64,000 bases of DNA from Mogibacterium diversum (GTDB lineage Bacteria > Bacillota > Clostridia > Peptostreptococcales > Anaerovoracaceae), in assembly GCF_002998925.1 (NCBI RefSeq), contig NZ_CP027228.1:186001-250000 (forward strand). Reading direction: 5' to 3'. Of the stretch, positions 1 through 8,461 are shown piece by piece. The position numbers and the translations under genes were made by a program. Each line of letters begins with the position of its first letter. Position 1 is the first letter of the stretch. The notes under the pieces are model-generated. The model was not told where the DNA came from and did not search any database. It was given only the letters and a program-made list of their open reading frames with translations.

Positions 1-479
1 GGGCTGCTATGGCTGAACTAAGGGTACTGCTGACGGCTGTAAACGATATACTCGAACTGACGGCTGATGCGTATAAGGAGAGTAGCTACGAAAAGGCTCA
101 GAGGATTGAGCCTCTTGAGGAAGTTATCGACGAGCTTGTGGATGAAGTTAGACGTAGACACATGTGGAGAATGAAGCACAACCTGTGCGATGTAGTTAAG
201 GGTATAAGCTTCCAGAATATCTTACAGAATCTAGAACGTATCTCCGATCAGTGCTCTGACCTTGGTGTTAATATACTTGGTATCGAAGATGATAATATCT
301 ATGGAAATGAGCACCAGTACTTACGTGATATTCACCACTCTGACGATGATCTATATAATCAGCTATTTGCAAAATTTAAGGCTAAGTATATGGGCGTGCT
401 CGACTCGATGCCAGCAGACTCTACAGAGCATGATGATTCGGATGTAGAGAGACAGCTTCAGGTCGATGTTGTAAATTAA
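1..479 (+). CDS. Na/Pi cotransporter family protein, C-terminal PhoU-like domain (5' partial)
   Basis: The reading frame is open to the window edge (GCT GCT precede the first ATG at 9), so this is most likely the tail of a longer protein and not a 156-residue protein. The visible part is helical and PhoU-like. It contains the run NLERISDQCSDLGVNIL, which resembles the NxERI(S/G)D signature of PhoU domains fused to the C-terminus of Na+/phosphate cotransporter (NptA/PNaS) proteins in Clostridia. The tail after about residue 135 is acidic and probably disordered. In such proteins the N-terminal membrane part moves phosphate with sodium, and the PhoU-like domain is thought to regulate it. A free PhoU or DUF47 protein is the alternative; the sequence upstream of base 1 would decide. 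Confidence 0.7.
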   Translation, partial: AAMAELRVLLTAVNDILELTADAYKESSYEKAQRIEPLEEVIDELVDEVRRRHMWRMKHNLCDVVKGISFQNILQNLERISDQCSDLGVNILGIEDDNIYGNEHQYLRDIHHSDDDLYNQLFAKFKAKYMGVLDSMPADSTEHDDSDVERQLQVDVVN

Positions 480-489
480 TAAAGCGTAT

Positions 490-1791
490 ATGAAAACAAC
501 TAACAAACTGATTTTTGAATTAAAGGACGGAGTGTACGATTCGCTTCTCAAAGATGCGGCAAGTTCTGATGATATTACGAGGCAGAGAGGGAGACTCTGT
601 GATGCCATCAGTGGATTTGAGAGGGATTTCGGTCAGATGGAGGTTTCCGTATATTGTGCTCCGTTTACGATTCCGCTGCTCGGAGACTTCACGGAAGCTC
701 AGAACGGTGCGGTGCTTAGTGCGGCCATAAATAACGAGCTTGTAGTTGTTATATGTGAATCTGAGGATAAGATGGTCCATGTGTATTCTGAAGCGAAAGG
801 AATACTCGAGTTAGATCCTTGGGGGCTCAGAAGAAATGAGAATGAAGTACATACCCTGAAGGGGCTAGTCAGAGGCATGCTCGCGGAGCTGAAACTGAGG
901 GGTTATGAGATAGGCGGATTTAATGCTTATGTTCTAGGACATGCGCCTTTTGATCTCGATGAGATATATGTGCCAACCTTTGAAGTCTTGATGACGAGAG
1001 CTATATTTGAGCTATTTAATCATGGTGAACTTAACAAGTATGAATTAGCCGAGATAGGGCAATGTGCATCGAACTCACATTATGATGTACCTAGCGGTAC
1101 TTCGAGGCAGCTCGCTTCATGCATGGGTGGATTTAGCTTTGCGGATTTCAAAAAACCAGGTGTTCCTATTTCTAGTAAAGTCATCGGTGAGGTGCTGCCT
1201 AGAGATTACAGATTAGTGCTCACTAAGCTTTATCCAAAGGCAATTCTAAGTGAGCGGACTGATATCGCAGCACTTGGAGATATCGTCCATGAGCTCAGAC
1301 AGGTTGCAGGGATTATCGGGGCGAGAGTGCTTAGAGATGTAAATAACGATGTGCTACTAGAGCATGCGGAGGAAATAAGAGATGAGCTCGGCGATAGGGC
1401 ACTTCTCAGAGCGTTCTGCTATATGGGCGAGATCATCAGGACGCTAGAGGCTAGTAGTTATATAATTACTGATGACATAGAGAGGTTTATAAACACTTTT
1501 AAATCTGCAAGTGGCTCAAGATTTAAATACCTTCAATCTTATGGGGTTGCAGGTGCGCCGACATTCGAAGAGCTTGCGATTGCAATATCCGTGAGTGATG
1601 AGCTTCTCTACGATAGCGGTGCTACTGCTATCATAGGCGATGGAAGGCAGGGCATATCTGCTGCCATTGCAGCGATGGGAAGAGTAGAATCGTATATCAA
1701 GTCTATGCAGAAGATATTCGGTGATGATGCTGGAACTGAGATATCTGAGATATATGAGTTCAGCAAGACCAGGCAGTTTAGGTTAATTTAG
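490..1791 (+). CDS. Galactokinase-like GHMP-fold protein with degraded catalytic motifs
   Basis: The 433-residue protein aligns by eye with galactokinases from end to end, but the diagnostic residues are changed. The N-terminal GEHTDYNGG signature is represented by LLGDFTEAQNG (residues 63-73). The glycine/serine-rich ATP loop (GLSSSAA) is absent after GGFNAYVLG (142-150), where HAPFDLDEIY stands. The PCGLMDQ motif, which carries the catalytic aspartate, reads PSGTSRQ (201-207), so the base is missing. The RARH..GE helix is recognisable as LLRAFCYMGEIIRTLE. I infer a non-catalytic or re-purposed family member, perhaps a sugar-binding or regulatory protein. It begins 10 bases after the preceding gene and may share its transcript. 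The frame is intact over its full length, so it is not a decaying pseudogene. Confidence 0.6.
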   Translation: MKTTNKLIFELKDGVYDSLLKDAASSDDITRQRGRLCDAISGFERDFGQMEVSVYCAPFTIPLLGDFTEAQNGAVLSAAINNELVVVICESEDKMVHVYSEAKGILELDPWGLRRNENEVHTLKGLVRGMLAELKLRGYEIGGFNAYVLGHAPFDLDEIYVPTFEVLMTRAIFELFNHGELNKYELAEIGQCASNSHYDVPSGTSRQLASCMGGFSFADFKKPGVPISSKVIGEVLPRDYRLVLTKLYPKAILSERTDIAALGDIVHELRQVAGIIGARVLRDVNNDVLLEHAEEIRDELGDRALLRAFCYMGEIIRTLEASSYIITDDIERFINTFKSASGSRFKYLQSYGVAGAPTFEELAIAISVSDELLYDSGATAIIGDGRQGISAAIAAMGRVESYIKSMQKIFGDDAGTEISEIYEFSKTRQFRLI

Positions 1792-1822
1792 CGATAGACA
1801 CAAATATACAGACAAATAAAAG

Positions 1823-1857
1823 AGCTCCAATTAGATTGCATCTACCTTGGAGCTTTT
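1823..1857. terminator. Terminator between convergent genes
   Basis: An 8-bp stem AGCTCCAA/TTGGAGCT (1823-1830 and 1847-1854) contains an inner TAGAT/ATCTA pairing and is followed by TTTT, forming a plus-strand terminator. The A-rich sequence on the left side lets it work on the minus strand as well. It overlaps the last codons of the convergent DUF975 gene. Confidence 0.7.
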
Positions 1858-2645
1858 CTGCTATAGTAGCTTTGATTCATAACAGGATAGATAACTGGCT
1901 TCCTGCCAAATTTAATGTTGCTGCCGAGTTTTCCAGAAATTATTCTATATACTTCAGTATCGCAAGATAGTTTGTACGGCGTATAATAATAAATTCCGAC
2001 TAGACCGAATGTAACGAGGCTTCCAATATACCAACCTATAAATGATAAGTCATAGTTAAACATTTTTTCTTTATTACCATGCATCATATCTTCTGAAAGT
2101 TTTAGAGCTGCATTAGTGTCAATATCTGGGTTTTCGGCTAGAATATAAGGTACCATTCTGTATTTGTATGCCTTAACGATTCCTGGGATGATGAATAAAA
2201 TTGACCAACTAAGAATCCGAATGTTCCTTGCGAACATAGTCTTAACAATATTGACGTAGCTGCTCTTAAATCCATCTATAAGGTGAAGTCCATAATGGTC
2301 ACCTGCTGCATTATTCAGAAAAAAGGATCTAACGCTGACATTGAGCGGATTAATGAAGAATATTTTTACCGCTATCAATAGAAGCAGTACTAATATCATT
2401 GCAATAATTGGAAGTGAAGTAAGACGCGTGTAGAATGGGTCTTGTGCGAAGGAGTAGTCAATAAGATTATTTCCGCCAAAATCAGTAGTAACCATCTCAA
2501 AGCGATGGGCTAATGAAAGTAAACCTCCAGCAACGAACATCCTGTAGATTATTCCAATCATTACCTTATTCCAATAACTTGGATTATGTCTAAATTTTAT
2601 TTTGTATTTGAGCGCTAATGCATCTATGTACATAATTTGTTCCAT
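1842..2645 (-). CDS. DUF975 family integral membrane protein (copy 1)
   Basis: This 267-residue membrane protein has four to six hydrophobic segments. It contains the blocks typical of DUF975: INPLNVSVRSFFLN (about 109-122), a GLHLIDGFKSSYVNIVKTMF run, IPGIVKAYKYRMVPYILAENPDI, and a final YKLSCDTEVYR element. No biochemical function is established for the family; members are common in Bacillota membranes. AGAAGGA lies about 10 bases before the ATG at 2645. It is a paralogue of the next minus-strand gene: ENPDIDTNAAL here matches ENPDIDTNEAL there. The upstream gene has its own terminator, so the two are probably separate transcripts. The stop codon lies inside the shared terminator hairpin. 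Confidence 0.8.
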   Translation of the reverse strand: MEQIMYIDALALKYKIKFRHNPSYWNKVMIGIIYRMFVAGGLLSLAHRFEMVTTDFGGNNLIDYSFAQDPFYTRLTSLPIIAMILVLLLLIAVKIFFINPLNVSVRSFFLNNAAGDHYGLHLIDGFKSSYVNIVKTMFARNIRILSWSILFIIPGIVKAYKYRMVPYILAENPDIDTNAALKLSEDMMHGNKEKMFNYDLSFIGWYIGSLVTFGLVGIYYYTPYKLSCDTEVYRIISGKLGSNIKFGRKPVIYPVMNQSYYSRKAPR

Positions 2646-2781
2646 AAGTTAAGTTTCCTTCTTTAATTGATGATTCATTATAGGATATAGTTTAATGCTG
2701 GTAATGTCAAATTTGTTCTCATAAATATTGATAACACAAAATATCCACTAAACTAGAAATACTAATAGCAACTTAGTACAG

Positions 2782-2815
2782 AAAAAAAGACCTCCTTATA
2801 TATGAAGGAGGTCTT
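2782..2815 (-). terminator. Rho-independent terminator of DUF975 copy 2
   Basis: A perfect 11-bp stem (2787-2797 with 2805-2815, 7-base loop) read on the minus strand runs into seven U residues (plus-strand A run from 2782). It lies about 40 bases after the stop of the gene at 2856-3785. Confidence 0.9.
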
Positions 2816-2855
2816 GTAATGTGCTTGTTTAAAAGCTCTGCACTACACCTAAGCG

Positions 2856-3785
2856 TTATTCGCCAGGTTTATATTCTATAGTATCTTCTTCAGATACGAC
2901 ACCATCGGACTTTGTTTCACTAGAATGTGAAGAAGTTGATGGGGTGCTGCTTGAAGCCTGCTCTCCTGTGGCTGCCGAATCATTTCTGCCAAATCCAGGT
3001 GCATAGTATGATGACTCTTCGTAGCCTGAAGGGCCCGTGCCAGTTCCTTCAACGCCAAAGCTGTAGTCCTCGCCACTCTTTCCTGCTAGTAGTCTATACA
3101 GCTCTGCATCGCACGAGAGCTTGTATGGCGAAACCCAGAAAACTGAAAGTATTCCGCAAGTGAATATGCTAAGAATGTACCAACCTATAAAGGAAAGATC
3201 GTATATAAATGTTTCCCACTTGTTGCCGCTCATAAGCTGCTCAGAACGCCTTAGCGCTTCATTGGTATCGATATCAGGGTTCTCCGCTAGTATATATGGA
3301 ACGAGTCTATAGGAATAAGACTTAATTATTCCTGGAACGATAAACAAAAGCGTCCACAGCAGTATCCATAGGTTCATAAAGAACATGGTCTTTACAACAT
3401 TTAGATAATTGTACTTGAATCCATCGCCTAGATGGAATCCCTCAGCCTCGCCGGATGAGTTGCGAAGGAAGAATGTATCAACTCCAACATTGATTGGATT
3501 AATTACAAATATTGCAAAAGCAAATCCAACTGCAAAAGCTATCAATATCACACCAATTGCGAGACCAGTAAACCACTGCAAAGTTGGGTCGTCAGCTAGC
3601 GAGTAGCAAGCATTATAAGAAAAGCTACTGTCGGTCGTTGTAGTTGTGGTGTTATAGCGGCGTGAGGCAGCAAATGCACCACCGTTAAGTAGTATATACA
3701 CGAATGCTACTAGTACCGCATGCCAGTAATTAGCGCGGAACCTAAAGCTGCCCCGATGCTTTAATTCTCCTCTGTTAATATACAT
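2856..3785 (-). CDS. DUF975 family integral membrane protein (copy 2)
   Basis: This 309-residue paralogue of the preceding DUF975 protein shares the same order of blocks: an INPINVGVDTFFLRN segment, a GFHLGDGFKYNYLNVVKTMF segment, VPGIIKSYSYRLVPYILAEN and a C-terminal YKLSCDAELYR. It differs by a low-complexity tail of about 60 residues rich in Ser, Thr, Gly and Glu, probably cytosolic and disordered. The longer frame begins at 3806, but the ATG at 3785 (MYINRGELKHRG) has AAGGAG six bases upstream and matches the MYID start region of copy 1, so I place the start there. Its function is unknown; the tandem copies suggest local duplication followed by divergence. Confidence 0.8.
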   Translation of the reverse strand: MYINRGELKHRGSFRFRANYWHAVLVAFVYILLNGGAFAASRRYNTTTTTTDSSFSYNACYSLADDPTLQWFTGLAIGVILIAFAVGFAFAIFVINPINVGVDTFFLRNSSGEAEGFHLGDGFKYNYLNVVKTMFFMNLWILLWTLLFIVPGIIKSYSYRLVPYILAENPDIDTNEALRRSEQLMSGNKWETFIYDLSFIGWYILSIFTCGILSVFWVSPYKLSCDAELYRLLAGKSGEDYSFGVEGTGTGPSGYEESSYYAPGFGRNDSAATGEQASSSTPSTSSHSSETKSDGVVSEEDTIEYKPGE

Positions 3786-3892
3786 AGTAATCTCCTTATG
3801 TCTCAAAATCTTTAAGTAAATGGTTTAGTATAGGATAAAATGTAATAATGATAATGTCAAATTATCGCCAAAACTTTAAGAAAATATTAAAA

Positions 3893-3940
3893 TGCGAGCT
3901 ACGGTAGTGCTCGACGTCCGATACAGAACCGTAGCTCGCA
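3893..3940 (-). terminator. Terminator of the DUF1015 gene
   Basis: A perfect 13-bp stem (3893-3905 with 3928-3940) has a 22-base loop. On the minus strand it is followed by TTTTAATATTTT. It sits about 40 bases past the stop of the DUF1015 gene and upstream of the DUF975 gene. Confidence 0.8.
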
Positions 3941-3981
3941 AGAGTTGTGTAATGAATATATATTATATTTTGTTCAACAGC

Positions 3982-5292
3982 TTATTTGCCGATATATCTG
4001 CTTTCGATATAGTAGCGCTTCTCGTTAGCTTCTCCCATCGAGAAAGTCTTTCTTGGAAGAGCACCATCTGCTGCAACTGCTGGGAAGAGCATGAACTTAT
4101 CCATGGCTGGAAGTGCGAAACCTGCATTGCCAGCCTCAGCGGATAGAGACTCTAGAGCCTTTGTTCCGTGGATGTAGTCTATGTCTACGGATTTTCTCTC
4201 CTTAACCATTACATCTAGTGCGTTCTGTAGCACTCCTACCTCTAGCTGAGCGGAAGGACCTTCAACTACGATAGTTCCTCTTTGCTCACCAGCTAGGCAA
4301 GGAATAGCGAAGCCTCCTTCTGGAGCAGCGGTTCCCTCTGGTGCTATGTAAGCCTTCTCGTTCTGTTCGTTTAGTAGCTCAACAGCTTCCTTAACTAGTT
4401 CTTCACCAGACTGCCCGTTCTTAGCGAAGATTACACGATGAATTGGCTCAAATACGATGCCCTCGTCATGAATGTTTTCGATCTCACAGAGAGCGTATCT
4501 AGCTGGGTGGGTAGCAGCTTCCTCTGGTGAGAGAGTCTTCTTGATGTTTTCCCAGTTGGTCTTAGCTGTAGCAAGTGAGTGATTTCCGTCTCCCATCGCC
4601 TGGAAGATGACATTGCCTTCTCCGTACTTCTCTACTGCCTTATCGAATAATTCAGATAGAGCATCTTTAGCACCCTCAAGATCCTTCTCTTCGATGAAGC
4701 ATCCGGTGATGTGCCCTCCTTCGAGCATTAGGTCTGTATCGTAAATCTGCTTCATAGGAGCATTTACCAATGGCTCAATTACACTCTTCTCTGGATCATC
4801 GATAAGAATCAAAATATGTGGTAGCTCGATAGGAGCACCTTCTCTTATTCTTAGTCTTGGCGGGATTCTCTCTACTACAGTTCCCTCAGTTGCTCTTGTG
4901 AGGGATTTAGATCCCTTGTTGAAATCATATGCTTCAAGATCCGTAGCGATTACAAGCCCAAGTCGAGTGCGTCCTTCAGCAGTTCTCTTAACAAGCATGC
5001 ATCCTGGAGCGAGAGTCTCAAGTGTTCCGTCAGCCATGTACTTATCCATCGTCTCACGGATAGCCTTGATTCTTTCAGCTTCGCCTTCCTTATCTAGGAA
5101 AATCTCTGGTAGCATAAGTCGGAGTGTAGATGGTGTATCACCAACGATTTCTTCTACCTTTTCCCAGTACTCCGGTTCTGAAGTATACTGGTCACATGCA
5201 ACTACAGCCCACTTGCTGTAATCAGTGCCAACCTTAGGTACCATTATTTCAGGGATGTGAAAACCAAATTTATCCCAATTGTACTTTGCCAT
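3982..5292 (-). CDS. DUF1015 domain-containing protein
   Basis: The 436-residue soluble protein matches DUF1015 across its length. The N-terminus has FHIPEIMVPK and DYSKWAVVACDQYTSEPEYW, the middle has FQAMGDGNHSLATAKTNWE, and the C-terminus has VDIDYIHGTKALESL. The conserved GDGNHS segment (roughly residue 230) looks like an active-site or ligand loop, but no activity is established for the family; in Clostridia it often occurs near serine or amino-acid metabolism genes. The frame extends to 5325, but the ATG at 5292 (MAKYNWDKFG) has AGGAGG ten bases upstream. A candidate promoter on the minus strand is TTGAAT, 18 bases, GATAAT around 5350-5380. The gene stands alone with its own terminator. 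Confidence 0.85.
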   Translation of the reverse strand: MAKYNWDKFGFHIPEIMVPKVGTDYSKWAVVACDQYTSEPEYWEKVEEIVGDTPSTLRLMLPEIFLDKEGEAERIKAIRETMDKYMADGTLETLAPGCMLVKRTAEGRTRLGLVIATDLEAYDFNKGSKSLTRATEGTVVERIPPRLRIREGAPIELPHILILIDDPEKSVIEPLVNAPMKQIYDTDLMLEGGHITGCFIEEKDLEGAKDALSELFDKAVEKYGEGNVIFQAMGDGNHSLATAKTNWENIKKTLSPEEAATHPARYALCEIENIHDEGIVFEPIHRVIFAKNGQSGEELVKEAVELLNEQNEKAYIAPEGTAAPEGGFAIPCLAGEQRGTIVVEGPSAQLEVGVLQNALDVMVKERKSVDIDYIHGTKALESLSAEAGNAGFALPAMDKFMLFPAVAADGALPRKTFSMGEANEKRYYIESRYIGK

Positions 5293-5581
5293 TGCTTTAA
5301 TACCTCCTATGGTCATTCCAATCAAATTCTCTTGATAATTCTATTATTTATTATCAGCGGACAAATTGCAATAATTCAATTTTATTTATGTTCAAAAACA
5401 AAAATTTTATTTAAATTCAGTAAAACTAACACAGGTATTCGATAGAATTTGTTATTGATATTTGTTATAATTGAATAGGGCTTTTAGAGATTATTAATAT
5501 AGGGGAAATTTTCAATCTATTAAGTCAACGTAGCGCATCACTATGAGCGGAGGGATTGTATCTGTTTCCGTTTATGGGTGA
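5293..5581. other. Divergent intergenic region with AT-rich promoters and a possible mini-ORF
   Basis: The region is AT-rich. A -10-like TATAAT on the plus strand at 5466-5471 lacks a good -35. GGAGGG at 5549-5554 is not correctly placed for the next gene, but lies just before a short frame TTG...TGA (5556-5618). That frame's stop overlaps the ATG at 5615 as ATGA. No RNA gene is recognised. Confidence 0.4.
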
Positions 5582-5614
5582 GTGCGTTTTTTATTGGGAT
5601 TATGTAATGGGATC

Positions 5615-6115
5615 ATGAAAATGGATGATTTTAACATTTTAGATAATGATAACGTGAAGATAAAAACTAACTATGTCATAGCAGTTACTATGCTCGCTGT
5701 TGGAGTTCTGATGCTAGTGTCAATTAAGACGAATATGGCATATGTTTTTATCGCCGCTGGAATATTGCTATTATACGTAGCTACTGCTAAGCGGCATGAC
5801 CGTGAAAAGGAACTGAGCAAGATAAGAGATATGAACGCCTTTCGTGCTGAGCTAGAAAGAGCTATTAAGTTCTACGGTCTGGGTCTGATGATTACAGAAG
5901 GATACGCTATAGTCGTAAGACCTTCGCTAAAGATATATGCATTTGACGGGATGGCTAAGTTCGAGGTCGGTGTTGCAGAAGGTAAAGAGAAGGCGTTGTT
6001 CTTGACTGATAATGTTGGAAGTAGACACAGAATCGCTAGAACTGTAACTGGTGATGGTAATCAGTCAGACTTCGATGACGCGTATAGAATAGTTAAAAGC
6101 AAATTTGCCAGATAA
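5615..6115 (+). CDS. Small two-TM membrane protein, function unknown
   Basis: I do not recognise this protein. From the ATG at 5615 it is 166 residues. A short polar N-terminus precedes two adjacent hydrophobic segments (about residues 17-37 and 41-56, separated by SIKTN), followed by a charged cytosolic domain of roughly 100 residues that ends in a lysine/arginine-rich tail. The topology resembles small membrane-anchored regulatory or sensor proteins of Clostridia, but no motif supports a function. The start is uncertain: a GTG at 5582 would add 11 residues, and neither start has a convincing ribosome binding site. It ends 16 bases before the dehydrogenase of the acid-sugar locus and may be the first gene of that transcript. 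Confidence 0.55.
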   Translation: MKMDDFNILDNDNVKIKTNYVIAVTMLAVGVLMLVSIKTNMAYVFIAAGILLLYVATAKRHDREKELSKIRDMNAFRAELERAIKFYGLGLMITEGYAIVVRPSLKIYAFDGMAKFEVGVAEGKEKALFLTDNVGSRHRIARTVTGDGNQSDFDDAYRIVKSKFAR

Positions 6116-6131
6116 TGAAAGGAAGAATGAT

Positions 6132-7022
6132 ATGAAAATCGGATTTATTGGTCTCGGGATCATGGGACGTCCTATGGCAAAACACCTTGTAAATGCAGGT
6201 CATGACGTGATGGTTACTGATTTAAATCAGGAGCTCGTCAGCGAGCTAGTTGGCATGGGCGCAGGTACTGGTAGCTACAGCGAAATCGGTTCACAGTGTG
6301 ACATCGTTATGATGATTTTGCCAAATGCAGATATAGTTAAGTCTGTAATCTTCGATGAAGGTGGAATCGCTAGTTCGATGAAGAAAGGAAGCATCATAAT
6401 CGACCACAGCTCGGTAACACCTGTTGAATCAAACGAATGCTACTACGAGCTTAAGGAGAGAGGCATCAGTTTCCTAGATGCACCAGTTTCTGGCGGAGAG
6501 CCTGGAGCAATCGCTGGCTCTTTAGCGATAATGGTTGGTGGAGACCAGGAAGCATTTGATACAGCTGAGAAATACATGGATGCATATGCTTCTTCTATGA
6601 TTTTGACAGGTCCAAGTGGTAGCGGCAGTGTTACGAAGCTTGCCAATCAGATAATTGTAAACAACAACATCGCAATCGTATCTGAGGCACTCGTATTTGC
6701 ATCGAAAGCTGGAGCTGATCCAGAGAAGGTATACAAGGCGATTCGCTCTGGACTTGCAGGCAGTGCCGTGCTGGATGCAAAAGCCCCTATGATGATTGAT
6801 AGAAACTTCGTACCTGGAGGAACTATAAAGGTCAACCATAAGGATATAACTAATGTGGTTAAGACAGCACATTCGATTGATGCACCGATTCCATACAGCG
6901 CACAGCTATATGAGATAATGCAGACTCTCAAGGTTCACGGTCATCTAGGTGACGACCATGCGGGAATCGTTCAGTATTTTGAAGCTCTTGCAGACTGCAA
7001 GGTTGAGAAGAAGGAGAACTAA
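6132..7022 (+). CDS. Beta-hydroxyacid dehydrogenase (GarR/LtnD-type, NAD(P)-dependent)
   Basis: The 296-residue protein has the N-terminal Rossmann motif GFIGLGIMGRPMA, the substrate-binding signature DAPVSGGEPGAIAGSLAIM (about residues 117-135), and the catalytic lysine in SVTKLANQIIVNNN (about 170). This is the 3-hydroxyisobutyrate / tartronate semialdehyde reductase family, which also contains L-threonate dehydrogenase (LtnD). With two DUF1537 kinases downstream, the likely role is oxidation or reduction at C2 of a tetronate or related acid; the exact substrate is inference. The ATG at 6132 is chosen because AGGAAG lies just upstream and the family starts at MKIGFIG; the frame itself opens at 6105. 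It is two bases from the next start, so translation is likely coupled. Confidence 0.85.
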   Translation: MKIGFIGLGIMGRPMAKHLVNAGHDVMVTDLNQELVSELVGMGAGTGSYSEIGSQCDIVMMILPNADIVKSVIFDEGGIASSMKKGSIIIDHSSVTPVESNECYYELKERGISFLDAPVSGGEPGAIAGSLAIMVGGDQEAFDTAEKYMDAYASSMILTGPSGSGSVTKLANQIIVNNNIAIVSEALVFASKAGADPEKVYKAIRSGLAGSAVLDAKAPMMIDRNFVPGGTIKVNHKDITNVVKTAHSIDAPIPYSAQLYEIMQTLKVHGHLGDDHAGIVQYFEALADCKVEKKEN

Positions 7023-7023
7023 G

Positions 7024-8451
7024 ATGTCAATCAGCGCTGACGTTCTAAGGTCATACAGATCAATAGATGAAAAAACAGTAGATGAACTACTGGCTCAAGA
7101 GATTAAGAATAATAATAAAAAGATAGTTGTTCTCGACGATGACCCAACGGGTGTGCAGACCGTTCACGACATATCTGTATATACTGGATGGGATGCTGAT
7201 AGCCTAAGGGAAGCTTTTGCAGAAGAGAACAACCTATTCTATATACTCACCAATTCTAGAGGCTTTACTGAGGCACAGACGAAGGTAGCTCATCTTGAGA
7301 TTGCTGATGCTGTTGATCGGGCGGCTAAGGAAGCATCAAGGGATTATATATTTATAAGCCGAAGCGACAGCACTCTGCGCGGTCATTATCCTCTGGAGAC
7401 GAGGCTACTTAAGGAATGCTATGAACGAAATACAGGTGTGAAACTAGATGGTGAGATTTTGTGCCCATTCTTCAAAGAGGGTGGAAGATATACGATAGGG
7501 AATGTACATTATGTAAAGTATGGTGATGAGCTTGTTCCCGCGCATGAAACTGAATTCGCTAAGGATAAAACATTTGGATATACGGCAGAGAATCTTCCAG
7601 ATTATGTTGAAGAGAAGACTGCAGGTGAATATAAGGCAAAGGACGTAATCAGCATTTCGCTTGAAGATATTCGCAGTATGGATTTTGACAAGATTGAGTC
7701 GCAGCTGATGTCAGCTAAGAATTTCAATAAAATAATCGTTAATGCTATTGATTACTCTGACATCAAGGTGTTTTCCGTTGCCCTGTTTAGGGCAATGAAT
7801 GCTGGCAAGATGTTCATGTTTAGAACAGCTGCCGCGCTTGTAAAGGTGATGGGTGGGGTGTCTGATATGCCGTTATTAACCCGTTCGGATATGATAGTTA
7901 ATGAGAGCGAAAATGGTGGCATCATTGTCGTTGGTTCTCACACAGCAAAGACAACCTCTCAGTTAGAGTGTCTCAAGGAAATTGCGGACATAGAGTTTAT
8001 CGAACTCGATGCAAATCTCGTCAGGGACGAAGAAGAATTTGCTAATGAAGTAGGCAGATGCTTAGCACTTGAAGGGGAGTATATTAAGTCTGGGAAGACA
8101 GTTTGCTGTTATACTTCAAGATCACTAGTTGTCGCTAACACTGGCGATAAGGAAGATGAACTCAGACTTTCTGTTAGAATTTCCGATGCGGTACAGTCGC
8201 TAGTGGGAAGACTCGCAGTTACGCCTAGTTTCGTAGTTGCCAAAGGTGGAATAACTTCGAGCGATGTTGGTGTAAAGGCTTTAAAGGTCAAGAGAGCCAC
8301 CGTTCTAGGGCAGATTAAACCTGGAATCCCAGTATGGCAGACCGGAAGCGAGAGCAAGTTCCCTAATACCCCATACGTTATCTTCCCGGGTAATGTCGGT
8401 GAGGCGACTACTCTAAGAGAAGCTGTAGAAGAGCTGATGAACAAGAGATAA
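7024..8451 (+). CDS. Four-carbon acid sugar kinase (DUF1537), first copy
   Basis: This 475-residue protein belongs to the DUF1537 kinases, which phosphorylate four-carbon acid sugars such as D-threonate, D-erythronate and 3-oxo-tetronate. The N-terminal substrate domain shows VLDDDPTGVQTVHDI (about residues 37-51) and SRSDSTLRGHYPLE (about 113-126). The C-terminal ATP domain includes VAKGGITSSD and ends with FPGNVGEATTL. The start at 7024 has AAGGAG before it; the frame opens further upstream inside the preceding gene. It is longer than the second kinase and only distantly similar to it, so the pair is not a recent duplication. It probably acts on the product of the adjacent dehydrogenase, or on the imported acid itself. 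Confidence 0.85.
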   Translation: MSISADVLRSYRSIDEKTVDELLAQEIKNNNKKIVVLDDDPTGVQTVHDISVYTGWDADSLREAFAEENNLFYILTNSRGFTEAQTKVAHLEIADAVDRAAKEASRDYIFISRSDSTLRGHYPLETRLLKECYERNTGVKLDGEILCPFFKEGGRYTIGNVHYVKYGDELVPAHETEFAKDKTFGYTAENLPDYVEEKTAGEYKAKDVISISLEDIRSMDFDKIESQLMSAKNFNKIIVNAIDYSDIKVFSVALFRAMNAGKMFMFRTAAALVKVMGGVSDMPLLTRSDMIVNESENGGIIVVGSHTAKTTSQLECLKEIADIEFIELDANLVRDEEEFANEVGRCLALEGEYIKSGKTVCCYTSRSLVVANTGDKEDELRLSVRISDAVQSLVGRLAVTPSFVVAKGGITSSDVGVKALKVKRATVLGQIKPGIPVWQTGSESKFPNTPYVIFPGNVGEATTLREAVEELMNKR

Positions 8452-8461
8452 GGAGACAAAA

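Noticed and set aside
3893..3940. 13-bp stem as a possible riboswitch or mobile-element end
   Set aside because: It is placed after a minus-strand gene and followed by U-rich sequence on that strand, so a terminator explains it.
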